From NCBI GenBank assembly GCA_034434515.1, contig DAOTZA010000110.1:21897-85896 (forward strand): a stretch of DNA of 64,000 nt, in the 5' to 3' direction. Under the pieces are notes generated by a model. It saw nothing but the letters and a program-made list of their open reading frames with translations, searched no databases and was not told where the DNA came from. Positions 34,710-42,644 of this stretch are shown here, one piece after another; position 1 is the first letter of the stretch, and every line of letters starts with the position of its first letter. Made by a program: the position numbers and the translations under genes. This DNA is from NAK19 sp034434515. GTDB taxonomy: Bacteria > Chloroflexota > Anaerolineae > Anaerolineales > UBA4823.

Positions 34710-35594
34710 TTTCATTTCAAAGAAAAGTGCCTGGCGCATCTCGTGGATATGCTGCGGTGAGCTACCGCAACAAGCTCCAATTAACTTTGCCCCGAGATGA
34801 CGCACGCTTTGGGCATGTTCCGCCATGACCTCTGGCAAACCATCATAAACCACTTTTCCATCCACTAGTTTAGGTATTCCGGCGTTAGCTTTAGAGATAA
34901 TGGGTTTTTGACAACCTGCTTTGTGCATGCGATCAATGACCGCTTCTAATTCTTGAGGTCCTTTGCCACAATTTGCCCCAACAGCACTCAACTCGAGCTC
35001 GTTGGCGAGTTGAACCAATTGCTCAGGCGTGACACCCATCATCGTCCGCCCTTTGCTCTCAAAGGTCATGGTTACAGTAATCGGAAGGCGGGTGACCAAT
35101 CGCGCCCCCTGAACAGCCGCTTTTACTTCTTGCAGGTCGGCCATTGTTTCAATCCAAATCACATCCACTCCGCCGCTGGACAATCCTGCAGCCTGCTCTG
35201 CGAACGCTTGAACTGCCGCTTCATAGGTCAATTTTCCAAGCGGCGCCATCAGTTCGCCGGTCGGCCCCATTGATCCCGCAACAATAACGTTTGGATATTC
35301 ATCGGCTACTGCGCGGGCTAATTCGGCTGCAGCAAGATTAATGTCGCGCACGCGGTCATCTAACCCATGTCTGCTCAGGCGGAAACGATTACCTCCAAAT
35401 GTATTGGTTAGGATAACATTGGCCCCAGCCTCGATATACGCGCGATGAATTTCTTTCACCACCTCCGGATGCTCAAGATTCATCTTTTCAGGAGCTTGTC
35501 CGGCTTCCATGCCTTTTGACATCAACATCGTACCCATTGCCCCATCCAGAAGTATCACTGTGGCTTCGGATAATAATTTTTCAAATTTATTCAT
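34707..35594 (-). CDS. Homocysteine S-methyltransferase domain protein (MetH N-domain/BHMT-like)
   Basis: A 295-residue TIM-barrel, single-domain zinc methyltransferase. Seen: LLDGAMGTMLMSKGME, NTFGGNRFRLSRHGL, the first zinc Cys in AVGANCGKGPQEL and the Cys-Cys pair in IGACCGSSPQHI near the C-terminus. It transfers a methyl group to homocysteine, but with no cobalamin or folate domain attached the donor must be S-methylmethionine, betaine or a separate corrinoid protein. It lies 49 bases downstream of tRNA-Met on the same strand. GAAGG precedes the ATG. Confidence 0.9.
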   Translation of the reverse strand: MNKFEKLLSEATVILLDGAMGTMLMSKGMEAGQAPEKMNLEHPEVVKEIHRAYIEAGANVILTNTFGGNRFRLSRHGLDDRVRDINLAAAELARAVADEYPNVIVAGSMGPTGELMAPLGKLTYEAAVQAFAEQAAGLSSGGVDVIWIETMADLQEVKAAVQGARLVTRLPITVTMTFESKGRTMMGVTPEQLVQLANELELSAVGANCGKGPQELEAVIDRMHKAGCQKPIISKANAGIPKLVDGKVVYDGLPEVMAEHAQSVRHLGAKLIGACCGSSPQHIHEMRQALFFEMK

Positions 35595-35643
35595 CTTACA
35601 CCTTCAAAGGACAGATGATGGAGAACAAATCATTAAATAAAAA

Positions 35644-35715
35644 TGGCGAGGGTGGGATTTGAACCCACAACCAAGGGCTTATGAGTCCCCTGCTCCACCA
35701 TTGAGCTACCTCGCC
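35644..35715 (-). tRNA. tRNA-Met (anticodon CAU), elongator-like
   Basis: On the minus strand acceptor GGCGAGG (35709-35715) pairs with CCTCGCC (35645-35651) and discriminator A is at 35644; anticodon loop CTCATAA gives CAT; T arm GTGGG-TTCAAAT-CCCAC. G1-C72 is paired, so it is not the initiator. An Ile2 tRNA (CAU modified to lysidine) cannot be fully excluded by sequence alone. CCA not encoded; short 7-base D loop. Confidence 0.93.
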
Positions 35716-35725
35716 CTAAAAACCC

Positions 35726-35753
35726 AATATCTGGGGTTTTCCGCCCATGTCAA
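35726..35753 (-). promoter_or_regulatory. Promoter of tRNA-Met
   Basis: Minus-strand -35 TTGACA (35748-35753), 16-base spacer, -10 GATATT (35726-35731). Start would fall a few bases before the tRNA. The spacer and -10 overlap a GGG/CCC hairpin with T-run (35718-35740) that could also end lysC transcripts. Confidence 0.6.
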
Positions 35754-35855
35754 CCATATAAGGGGATTTTTCACATTCCGTTTTTTTTAAGATACGTCTG
35801 ATCTGTGTTTGTATTGCAATTATAATCTAAAGTCGCCCTATTGCAAGGGAATATT

Positions 35856-37277
35856 TCAACTATTTGGCACAATTAATTCGTGAATAGCCCGCACAGCCCT
35901 TTGTTCATCAGCGCGATCGATGACCAGGGAAATGGATACCTCCGATGAACCCTGAGCAATTGCAATGACATTGATCCCATTTGCACCTAATTTGCCGAAG
36001 ATCCGTCCGGCAATGCCAGGTGTGCTGCGCATCGCAGCCCCAACAATCGTAACAATCACGACCTCGTCGGTTGCCCAGATGCGATCAATGTCTCTGGTCG
36101 CCAATTCCCGGCTAAAAGCTTCATTCAAGGATCGCAAAACAGTTTCAACAGACTTTTGCGGAACCGCAAAGCAAATCGATTGTTCTGAGGAGGCTTGCGT
36201 AATCAAGGGAACGCTCGTCCCGGTAGCTGCAACAGCGCCAAAAGCTCGTGCGGCAACTCCGGGTACCCCTAGCATACCACGCCCCTCGATGGTCACCAGA
36301 GATTGCCCCTTGATTGAAGTTACCGCTTTGATTACGCCATTGGTTTGCTTATCGTTCTCCACGGTCAAGAGAGTACCTGGATGCGAAGGGTTAAAGGTGT
36401 TCTTTACTCGAATAAGAATCCCGGCATCAATCAAGGGTTGCATGGTCTTGGGATGAACAACCTTTGCCCCATAGTAAGCCAGCTCACCGATTTCCCGAAA
36501 AGTCAACACATCAATGGTGGTTGCCTCTGGAACAATCCGCGGATCGGCTGTCATCACACCATCGACATCCGTCCAAATCCAAACCTCCCTGGCCGGTAAA
36601 CAGGCGCCCAATAAAGCTGCCGAGTAGTCACTGCCTCCGCGTCCAAGCGTAGTGGTAGTTCCATCCTCAGTCGCTGCAATGAAACCTGTCACAACCGGCA
36701 CAATTTTGGAGCTTATTACAGGTAACAGCATTTCTTTGACTTTACGCTCCGTTTTTTCTCGAATCGGGTGAGCAGCTTGATAGGCGCTATCGGTCACAAT
36801 CAACTTTGTAGCGTCCATAGACCTGGCTGAGATTCCGCTAGCGTTTAAGTATTCAGCGAAAATGCGCACACACAGCATTTCACCAATCCCAGCGATCGCA
36901 TCCAGGACGCGTGGCGTAGCTTCTCCAATGATATCAATCGCCCGACAGTATTCAGCAAACATGCTGATCAACTGATCGATTTGTTGCTTAACAAAGACTT
37001 TCCGTTCGGTCTCTTTAATTAGATCGTCCACTACTTGATAATGTCGAGTAGTCAGGGCGCCGGCAATTTGTAAAACCTGATCATAGCGGCGATTTTTTGC
37101 CATTTCCGTGGAGCGAAGCAAATCATCGGTGACTCCGGACATGGCTGATAAAACCACTACTGGCATCCATCCTTCCTTGATAGTGTTCTCTACAATACCT
37201 TTGACACCTGTCATTGCCTCGCTACTGCCAACCGATGTACCCCCGAATTTCATTATTAGAAGTGGCTTATCTTTCAT
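35856..37277 (-). CDS. Aspartate kinase, monofunctional, ThrA-like
   Basis: Phosphorylates aspartate to enter the Lys/Thr/Met/Ile pathways. 473 residues: kinase domain with MKFGGTSVGSSEAM at the start and TLGRGGSDYSAALLG near residue 225, then two ACT units (VTIEGRGMLGVPGVAARAF and VGAAMRSTPGIAGRIFGK). The pattern ITQASSEQSICFAVP and IAIAQGSSEVSISLVI resembles the regulatory region of bifunctional ThrA, but there is no homoserine dehydrogenase domain. ThrA-type enzymes are inhibited by threonine, which agrees with the threonine attenuator in front of the operon. Third gene; ATGA overlap with the fusion gene. Confidence 0.95.
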   Translation of the reverse strand: MKDKPLLIMKFGGTSVGSSEAMTGVKGIVENTIKEGWMPVVVLSAMSGVTDDLLRSTEMAKNRRYDQVLQIAGALTTRHYQVVDDLIKETERKVFVKQQIDQLISMFAEYCRAIDIIGEATPRVLDAIAGIGEMLCVRIFAEYLNASGISARSMDATKLIVTDSAYQAAHPIREKTERKVKEMLLPVISSKIVPVVTGFIAATEDGTTTTLGRGGSDYSAALLGACLPAREVWIWTDVDGVMTADPRIVPEATTIDVLTFREIGELAYYGAKVVHPKTMQPLIDAGILIRVKNTFNPSHPGTLLTVENDKQTNGVIKAVTSIKGQSLVTIEGRGMLGVPGVAARAFGAVAATGTSVPLITQASSEQSICFAVPQKSVETVLRSLNEAFSRELATRDIDRIWATDEVVIVTIVGAAMRSTPGIAGRIFGKLGANGINVIAIAQGSSEVSISLVIDRADEQRAVRAIHELIVPNS

Positions 37278-40153
37278 CGTTCGTTCTCCTTGACAGAAAT
37301 TACTGTTTGTCCTTCAAGTCGCCTGGCAAAAGCGGATAAAACCTCGTAGTAAGGCTTTATGCTGGGAATATAGTGTTTTTCGTTATACCCATGAGGATCA
37401 ATACCACTCTGACCCCACACAACTCCCTGACCCGCTGGCGCAAAACGAGCGCTTGTAGCAGGTAATTTTTTGCCTATCCTGGGCGGCTCTTTGGCAACCT
37501 CTTGATACGCCTCCAGTAAAATCCGTAAATAGGGGTTTTCCGGACTGCAACGTATCCCTTTTTCGCATACCTTCAAGTGAAATTCCAGTTCATTTTGACG
37601 ACATAGTTCTTCAAGATTCTTTACCAGTTCATCGACATTTTCTTCAGGGATTGGGCGAACCTCTACACCCATAATAGCAAACTCTGGTGAGACATTGTAC
37701 AAGCCCTCTTCCCCAATGCGCACAAAAGGTATTTGAAATTGAGAATTCCACCGATCCGGGTTAGAAAGCTGGAGACTGCGCTGGAAAAGCTCAATCATTT
37801 TCTGCCGGAAGTCAAACAACTTGGCAGGCAGGTCTGCCTTTACCAGACTTCCAACAGAAGTTTGGCTCGTATGCGCCCGTGTGCCCCGCGCAATAATGTC
37901 AAACCGCATGATCCCTCGGTTGGAGGTACAGATCTCACCCAGCAATTCATCGCCTTTTTCGCCAGTTCGCTCACCAGCAATAAATAACTCCGGTAAGGGG
38001 TATCCTTCGTTGCCAATCTGAGCCAAAACATGAGGTGTCCCCATCGGTTCAAACTCGCCATTTTCTTCATTGCCAACCAATAAAAGATTTACGGCTGGGT
38101 ATGGTTCACTCTGCATTAGGCGGTCTTTGAACCACACCAGATAAGTGGCTACCACTGTTTTCATATCCGCTGCCCCTCTACCGATAAGATAGTCTCCCTC
38201 TAAACGAGGCTGGAATTGAGATTCATCTGGAGCAGGTTGCACAACATCGAAATGTCCACTTAAAGTAACCGGGACATAAAGATGACCGGGGAATCCGATC
38301 AGTAAGGCAGGATATTTGTGTTTGTTGAAATAGCGAACTTCCAGGCCACTTCTTTCAGCATAGTTACAAATAAACGAAGCAGCAGAAGCCACATCTTCCA
38401 ATCTCTCATTCGTACAGGCAGTTACGGATGGAATTTGGATGAGTTGCATGGCAAGGTCAACGATTTCTGAGGTCTTATCAGCATAAACTTTGATGACTTG
38501 TAGCGGTCGCACCGGCTTAAATGAGATGGGAATATTGGGGTATTGACGATACTCATCGCGACCGCGTTGGATCAGGTTCTCCAATTTATTTACCTCATTC
38601 CCCAAACGATAGAGTTCACCTTGGATCGTGGCGATATCGTTCTTGACCGCTTCTTCACGCTCTTCGGCTAATCTCTGTAAATACTCAAGGGGGATCTCGT
38701 CGACCTCGCCCAGTTCCTGCAAAACACGCCGACGGATCTTCTGGGAGGTATTGGGTGCACCCTTTGACATTTCGACCAAGGGGTTAAGGAATGAAGTCAT
38801 TTCTAACCCCTCTGCCAGTGGCGTGACTTCTTCCAAAACCCATCCCAAAAATTCCCGCACTCTGATGGGTTTCCCACTGAGAGGATTTTCGATTTCGGCA
38901 TCTAGGCCATGGCGAGCAGCTTTTTCTTCATTGCGCCTAGCGCGCTCAATATCTTCTGTATCATACCGAAAGCTCACCGCAAAGGATGGATCGCTATAAA
39001 AACGGAGCAATAGAAGATATTTTAGAGTCAGATTTGCCAAATCCGTCTCCATGTCATGTCCCCCCTCGTCACAGCGTACCTCAACCCTGGACATCGGGAT
39101 ATTAATCCGTGCCAGGAGATTCTGTTTTTCAATTTCTCTTGCCATTTCTTCAGCTTGATCGTCTTTGCTAGCGGTGTAAAGACCTCGTGCATATAATTGG
39201 CGCAATTGGTCGGAGGTGATCGCGATCAAGCGCTCTACCGGTTCAGAAAAGGAACGCGCCCGAACCGGAGTCCAGTTGTTATTTCCAAATCGAATCCCTT
39301 TACGAACCAACTCATAAGAAATGCGCAAATAGTCCTCATATGAGCGATATAGGCCAGGCAAATCCAACAAAATGGGATTCGGAAAGGTCATGTTGCGAAC
39401 CGAATCGGCTTTGGCGAGAACAATTACCTGCTTTCCGTTGCGATACTGGCTGACAAAGGGCGTCGAAGCGGTTGTCGCAATGAAAAGGGCTGCAAAAGCT
39501 CTGAGCAGTCGCGTGGAGCGGATATACACATAATTTTTATATTCGTCGAGATGCTGAAAAGGTTGACTGATATGGTTGGCTAAATTTTGATTTTGGTGGA
39601 CAAAATCCCAGGAGAGCAAAGTTTCTGGTAAAGAAAGATTTGTATGGATTCCCGCTGTCGCTAAGGCTGCTCCATATAAATCCACACATCGCTCAAGGTA
39701 ACGTCGTTTGGCTAAATTCCATGAACCTGGGATACAATCCTTGCCAAACTGGGGTTGAAAGAGCAAGTTTCCATGCCAGTAATAAAACCTTTCGCCAAAT
39801 TTTTCGCTGGCTTGATGTAGGGCATTAATTAAGACCGCCTCCAATATTCTTGACTCATATACAGCTCCAATCAAATGATAATAGGGTCGCGTTGCCCACT
39901 CGATCATCCAGTGATAGACCTCTAATTGAGATAGGGATCGGAAGGAAGGCGGTAGAATTTCATCACGCAGATAATCCACAAACGAAATCCGTTCCGGGCC
40001 TGACCCAACTGTCAATAGCGGCCAGAGACGCGAGTCGAGCATATTCCACTCTAGCTCATAACCGCAGATGCCGCTTTGTGGATTGGTCTGCTCTGCTACT
40101 TCTAGAGCATGACGAAATTTTTCCACAAACAAATTTGGCTGATAATCACTCAT
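37274..40153 (-). CDS. Fusion of a glutamate-cysteine-ligase-like domain and an M20 metallopeptidase
   Basis: A 959-residue two-part protein. Residues 1 to about 480 look like the glutamate-cysteine ligase superfamily: GYELEWNMLD at 31-40, GIHTNLSLPE near 168, STRLLRAFAALFIATTASTPF (about 213-233) and SRVEVRCDEGGHDMET near 355. A helical linker (about 495-540) leads to an M20 (ArgE/DapE-type) peptidase with metal ligands His634 and Asp636 (SGHFDVV), Asp663 (GRGAADMK), catalytic Glu696-Glu697 (GNEENGE), Glu728 (AGERTGE) and a C-terminal His in PHGYNEKHY. ATG 40153 has GGAGG upstream and overlaps the aminotransferase stop as ATGA. Reaction unknown: one half could make an amide or gamma-glutamyl bond and the other hydrolyse one. 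All M20 residues appear intact; ligase catalysis is unproven. Confidence 0.8.
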   Translation of the reverse strand: MSDYQPNLFVEKFRHALEVAEQTNPQSGICGYELEWNMLDSRLWPLLTVGSGPERISFVDYLRDEILPPSFRSLSQLEVYHWMIEWATRPYYHLIGAVYESRILEAVLINALHQASEKFGERFYYWHGNLLFQPQFGKDCIPGSWNLAKRRYLERCVDLYGAALATAGIHTNLSLPETLLSWDFVHQNQNLANHISQPFQHLDEYKNYVYIRSTRLLRAFAALFIATTASTPFVSQYRNGKQVIVLAKADSVRNMTFPNPILLDLPGLYRSYEDYLRISYELVRKGIRFGNNNWTPVRARSFSEPVERLIAITSDQLRQLYARGLYTASKDDQAEEMAREIEKQNLLARINIPMSRVEVRCDEGGHDMETDLANLTLKYLLLLRFYSDPSFAVSFRYDTEDIERARRNEEKAARHGLDAEIENPLSGKPIRVREFLGWVLEEVTPLAEGLEMTSFLNPLVEMSKGAPNTSQKIRRRVLQELGEVDEIPLEYLQRLAEEREEAVKNDIATIQGELYRLGNEVNKLENLIQRGRDEYRQYPNIPISFKPVRPLQVIKVYADKTSEIVDLAMQLIQIPSVTACTNERLEDVASAASFICNYAERSGLEVRYFNKHKYPALLIGFPGHLYVPVTLSGHFDVVQPAPDESQFQPRLEGDYLIGRGAADMKTVVATYLVWFKDRLMQSEPYPAVNLLLVGNEENGEFEPMGTPHVLAQIGNEGYPLPELFIAGERTGEKGDELLGEICTSNRGIMRFDIIARGTRAHTSQTSVGSLVKADLPAKLFDFRQKMIELFQRSLQLSNPDRWNSQFQIPFVRIGEEGLYNVSPEFAIMGVEVRPIPEENVDELVKNLEELCRQNELEFHLKVCEKGIRCSPENPYLRILLEAYQEVAKEPPRIGKKLPATSARFAPAGQGVVWGQSGIDPHGYNEKHYIPSIKPYYEVLSAFARRLEGQTVISVKENER

Positions 40154-41466
40154 AAGGCCTCCAGGCTCTTCAAACCTTGAACCAGGCGTTCCAAAGCGCC
40201 TAACGTTCTTTCTACTGGTGTCGCATAAGAGAAGCGGATCCATTCTCCGCCATAAGCAGAGAAGAACGCACCCGGTACCACCGCTAAACCAAATTCTTCA
40301 GCAAAATACTGGCCCATCGGTTCTGTATCTGTCCACCCCTTTGCTTTCAACCACGCTCCAACATGGATAAAAGCATAATAACCTTTCCCCAGTATGTACT
40401 TGAACTGATGTTTATCCAGGAATTCTTTTAAAGCCTTGCGGCTGGCATTGGTAGGCTCGACAATGGGTTTGGAAGCTTTATCATACCCCATCTGATAAGC
40501 TGCCATAGCTACCGCCAAAGAAAAATACGGTGGCATGACCGTATGCGATGCCCGCGAAACGATGAACTTAATCACTTCTTCTGAAGCAATTAAATGACTA
40601 TTGCGGATATTCGAACCACCCAGGCTTTTGGTTATTCCATCCAAAAATATTAACCGCTTTCGTTCCTCTTTTGTAAAATATTGTAAGAAGGAATTAAGAT
40701 CCATGGGCTGTTCATCCGTCACGTAATGGTACATCCAATCAAACAACACGAATGCCACCCCAATCTCTAAAGCTTTCTTTGCCAGGCTGACTTGCCTTTC
40801 AACCGATAATGTCAATCCGGTTGGATTATCAGGATTGGTAATAACCAAACAAGCAACCTTGCGTCCCAGTTTGGCTGCATAATCCACACATTCCTGAATG
40901 CTCTCCTCAGTATATGCCCAGCCATTTTCTGGTTCTCCAGGGGCATAAAGGACATTTGCGCCAATTCCATAAGGTCCCCAATTGTAGGAAATCCAAGGCA
41001 CTCTGGAAACGATGATCACGTCGCCAATGCGGCCGTATCCAAGCGATAGCATCGCTTGATAGGCTTTTACCAAAGCATCTCGCCCCCCGGCTGTACCAAC
41101 TACATTGGCCGGCGTAATTCCCAACGGAGAATCAAGTTTCCAGTAATCTTCAATCACCGAACGACGGAAATCATCTGTCCCGTAGGGCATATCGTAGGAT
41201 GTCCCATGTTTGATTTGCATTTCGGCGGCTTTTTCTAGGATTTCTGGCAGGACTCCAGGCAAGCTGGCGCCTCCATCTCCTTGAGACGCATCGAAAATGG
41301 GCTGTCCGGGATATTTCTCTTGAAAAACCTTCAAAGATTTATTAATCAGGAACATTCGCGAGGGAGGAATGTCCATCATTTTTCTCAAATAATCATTGAC
41401 TGGGATTAAGTTCTCCTGAGGAACTGCGAAGACCGGTTGATCAAGGGGGGCAAGATTTTCCATCAT
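40150..41466 (-). CDS. Fold-type I PLP aminotransferase, first gene of a threonine-attenuated operon
   Basis: A 438-residue transaminase of class I/II. Visible: GTAGGRDALVKAYQ (phosphate region), ITNPDNPTGL (cofactor Asn), LFDWMYHYV (Asp and Tyr), GITKSLGGSNIRNSH (Schiff-base Lys) and the carboxylate Arg in WIRFSYATP. It is distinct from the aminotransferase at 12.9 kb. AAGGAG lies before two adjacent ATGs (41466 and 41463). Its leader has an attenuator with Thr codons. Substrate unknown; context suggests an aspartate-family amino or keto acid. Confidence 0.88.
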   Translation of the reverse strand: MMENLAPLDQPVFAVPQENLIPVNDYLRKMMDIPPSRMFLINKSLKVFQEKYPGQPIFDASQGDGGASLPGVLPEILEKAAEMQIKHGTSYDMPYGTDDFRRSVIEDYWKLDSPLGITPANVVGTAGGRDALVKAYQAMLSLGYGRIGDVIIVSRVPWISYNWGPYGIGANVLYAPGEPENGWAYTEESIQECVDYAAKLGRKVACLVITNPDNPTGLTLSVERQVSLAKKALEIGVAFVLFDWMYHYVTDEQPMDLNSFLQYFTKEERKRLIFLDGITKSLGGSNIRNSHLIASEEVIKFIVSRASHTVMPPYFSLAVAMAAYQMGYDKASKPIVEPTNASRKALKEFLDKHQFKYILGKGYYAFIHVGAWLKAKGWTDTEPMGQYFAEEFGLAVVPGAFFSAYGGEWIRFSYATPVERTLGALERLVQGLKSLEAL

Positions 41467-41492
41467 TCACTCCTTTTCGTTTTCTTTATGAT

Positions 41493-41519
41493 AAAAAAAC
41501 GCCCCAGATGGGGCGTTTT
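41493..41519 (-). terminator. Attenuator terminator hairpin before the aminotransferase operon
   Basis: Perfect 10-bp arms on the minus strand, AAAACGCCCC (41510-41519) and GGGGCGTTTT (41496-41505), tetraloop ATCT, and a run of seven T (41493-41499). It lies 26 bases upstream of the aminotransferase start, after the leader peptide, as in amino-acid attenuators. Could alternatively be a plain terminator of the upstream polyprenyl synthase transcript. Confidence 0.85.
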
Positions 41520-41546
41520 GGTTAATCGGTTTTCTTCACTAGCCAA

Positions 41547-41624
41547 TTAAGCGCGAACGCCCCACCGGTTTGGGTAGGTAGTGGTGGTCATCGTATTGGT
41601 GGTGGTCGCGCAGTCTGACATCAT
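41547..41624 (-). CDS. Threonine-rich leader peptide (thrL-like)
   Basis: A 25-codon reading frame, ATG 41624 to TAA 41547. Residues 7-9, 11 and 13-16 are all threonine, eight Thr in ten codons, mainly ACC; the rest includes Tyr17, Pro18 and Trp21. ATG ATG begins 10 bases after the -10 box, so translation should start at or very near the mRNA 5' end; no Shine-Dalgarno. The Thr run is placed so that a stalled ribosome leaves the downstream segment 41556-41566 free, whereas a ribosome at the stop codon covers it. Design equals that of the E. coli thr leader although the sequence is different. Confidence 0.8.
   Translation of the reverse strand: MMSDCATTTNTMTTTTYPNRWGVRA
41556..41566 (-). promoter_or_regulatory. 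Antiterminator segment of the threonine attenuator
   Basis: Minus-strand GGTGGGGCGTT (41556-41566) is complementary over 11 positions (one G-U) to 41507-41517, the 5' arm and loop of the terminator. It contains a copy of the terminator 3' arm GGGGCGTT. Its GGTGG also pairs with CCACC in the Thr codons (41583-41587), giving the third state. Confidence 0.75.
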
Positions 41625-41634
41625 ATTGGGCGCT

Positions 41635-41663
41635 AATATATCACCTGAAAAACAATCCGTCAA
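41635..41663 (-). promoter_or_regulatory. Promoter of the threonine-attenuated operon
   Basis: Minus-strand TTGACG (41658-41663), exactly 17-base spacer, TATATT (41635-41640). Predicted start falls about at 41626-41628, next to the leader-peptide ATG at 41624. Confidence 0.85.
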
Positions 41664-41683
41664 GGGATAAATTGCCAAAAAAA

Positions 41684-42643
41684 TTAAATGTGCCGCAAGA
41701 TTACATATTCTGACAGTTCTTTGAGGGCTTTTTGTTCTTCACACGCAGGACGGTCTTCTAAAATTTCAACTGCTTGACGAATATAATCGCGAGCAATTTG
41801 AAAAGCGTCCTGAACAGCTCCACTTTCCCGAATATCTGTGACTAGTTTGTCGATATTAGCTTTTTCGCCTCCAAGAACCGCCTGGACTTCTTGATCTTCT
41901 GGATACTTTTCTAAGTAACAGATAAAAGGCAAAGTAATCAGACCTTGTCGCAAATCATTTGCGACCGGTTTACCGACCGTTTCTTGAGCACCGGTAAAAT
42001 CGAGGATGTCATCCACAATCTGAAATGCCATTCCCAACGCATAACCAAATTGACGCATCGATTCGACTTCGGCATCAGAGATATCGCTTAAATGCGCCGC
42101 CGCACTCGAAGCCAACTCAAATAATGAAGCCGTTTTAGCGTAAATTCTCTTGAAGTATTCTTCCCGAGTCGAATATCGATGAGTAGAAAACAACTGATCG
42201 ATTTCCCCATTGACAATAATTGCCAGGGTTTTGGCAAACTGCTTCATCAAATATACGGACTCGGTTTCTGCAGCGCAACGAGCAGCTTGAGCAAAGATAT
42301 AGTCACCGGTTAAAACAGTTGCCGCAGGAGACCATTTAGCATTTAACGTAGCGATACCTCGGCGTAGTAAAGCGCCGTCAATCAAATCGTCATGAACCAA
42401 CGTTGCGGTGTGGAGCAATTCGATGGCAGCGCTCAAGGAAACTAACTTTTGAATATCACCCTGATACATCCGGCCAGTCAGTAGAGCTACGGCTGGACGT
42501 ATGCGTTTGCCACCCGAAGATAATAAATGTTCAAGCGCATTGGACAACTCTTGATGATGATGGTCATCCAAAGCGCGCATTCGGTTTTCGACTTTGGACA
42601 AGTCAGAAAGAATTGGAGCGAGAAAATTTTGTGGTGGATTCAC
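41684..42643 (-). CDS. All-trans polyprenyl diphosphate synthase
   Basis: Elongates prenyl diphosphates for quinone side chains or similar. 319 residues with SSGGKRIRPAVALLTG, first Asp-rich motif LVHDDLIDGALLRRG, KTASLFELASS and second Asp-rich motif QIVDDILDFTG. Residues before the first motif (Ile-Glu-Leu-Leu-His-Thr-Ala) are small enough for long-chain products (heptaprenyl or octaprenyl). Last gene of pgm-tatD-polyprenyl synthase; starts one base after the tatD stop. Chain length not deducible. Confidence 0.94.
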   Translation of the reverse strand: MNPPQNFLAPILSDLSKVENRMRALDDHHHQELSNALEHLLSSGGKRIRPAVALLTGRMYQGDIQKLVSLSAAIELLHTATLVHDDLIDGALLRRGIATLNAKWSPAATVLTGDYIFAQAARCAAETESVYLMKQFAKTLAIIVNGEIDQLFSTHRYSTREEYFKRIYAKTASLFELASSAAAHLSDISDAEVESMRQFGYALGMAFQIVDDILDFTGAQETVGKPVANDLRQGLITLPFICYLEKYPEDQEVQAVLGGEKANIDKLVTDIRESGAVQDAFQIARDYIRQAVEILEDRPACEEQKALKELSEYVILRHI

Positions 42644-42644
42644 G

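Noticed and set aside
34594..34828. Small coding frames over tRNA-His
   Set aside because: They translate the tRNA and terminator; no codon-usage or start-site support.
35595..35643. SAM riboswitch before the homocysteine methyltransferase
   Set aside because: The gap to tRNA-Met is only 49 bases, too short and unstructured.
35644..35715. Initiator tRNA-fMet
   Set aside because: First acceptor pair is G-C and the anticodon stem lacks the three G-C pairs at the loop end.
37274..40153. Fusion produced by sequencing error between two genes
   Set aside because: The frame is continuous with a helical linker and no stop, start or Shine-Dalgarno between the halves.
40154..40243. Longer N-terminus for the fusion protein (30 extra residues)
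   Set aside because: The extension lies inside the aminotransferase gene in another frame and lacks family similarity; ATG 40153 has GGAGG and an ATGA overlap.
41493..41519. Plain terminator for the polyprenyl synthase operon
   Set aside because: Possible in part, but it lies about 165 bases past that gene, behind a strong new promoter and a Thr-rich frame, and its arm is duplicated as an antiterminator; attenuation explains more.
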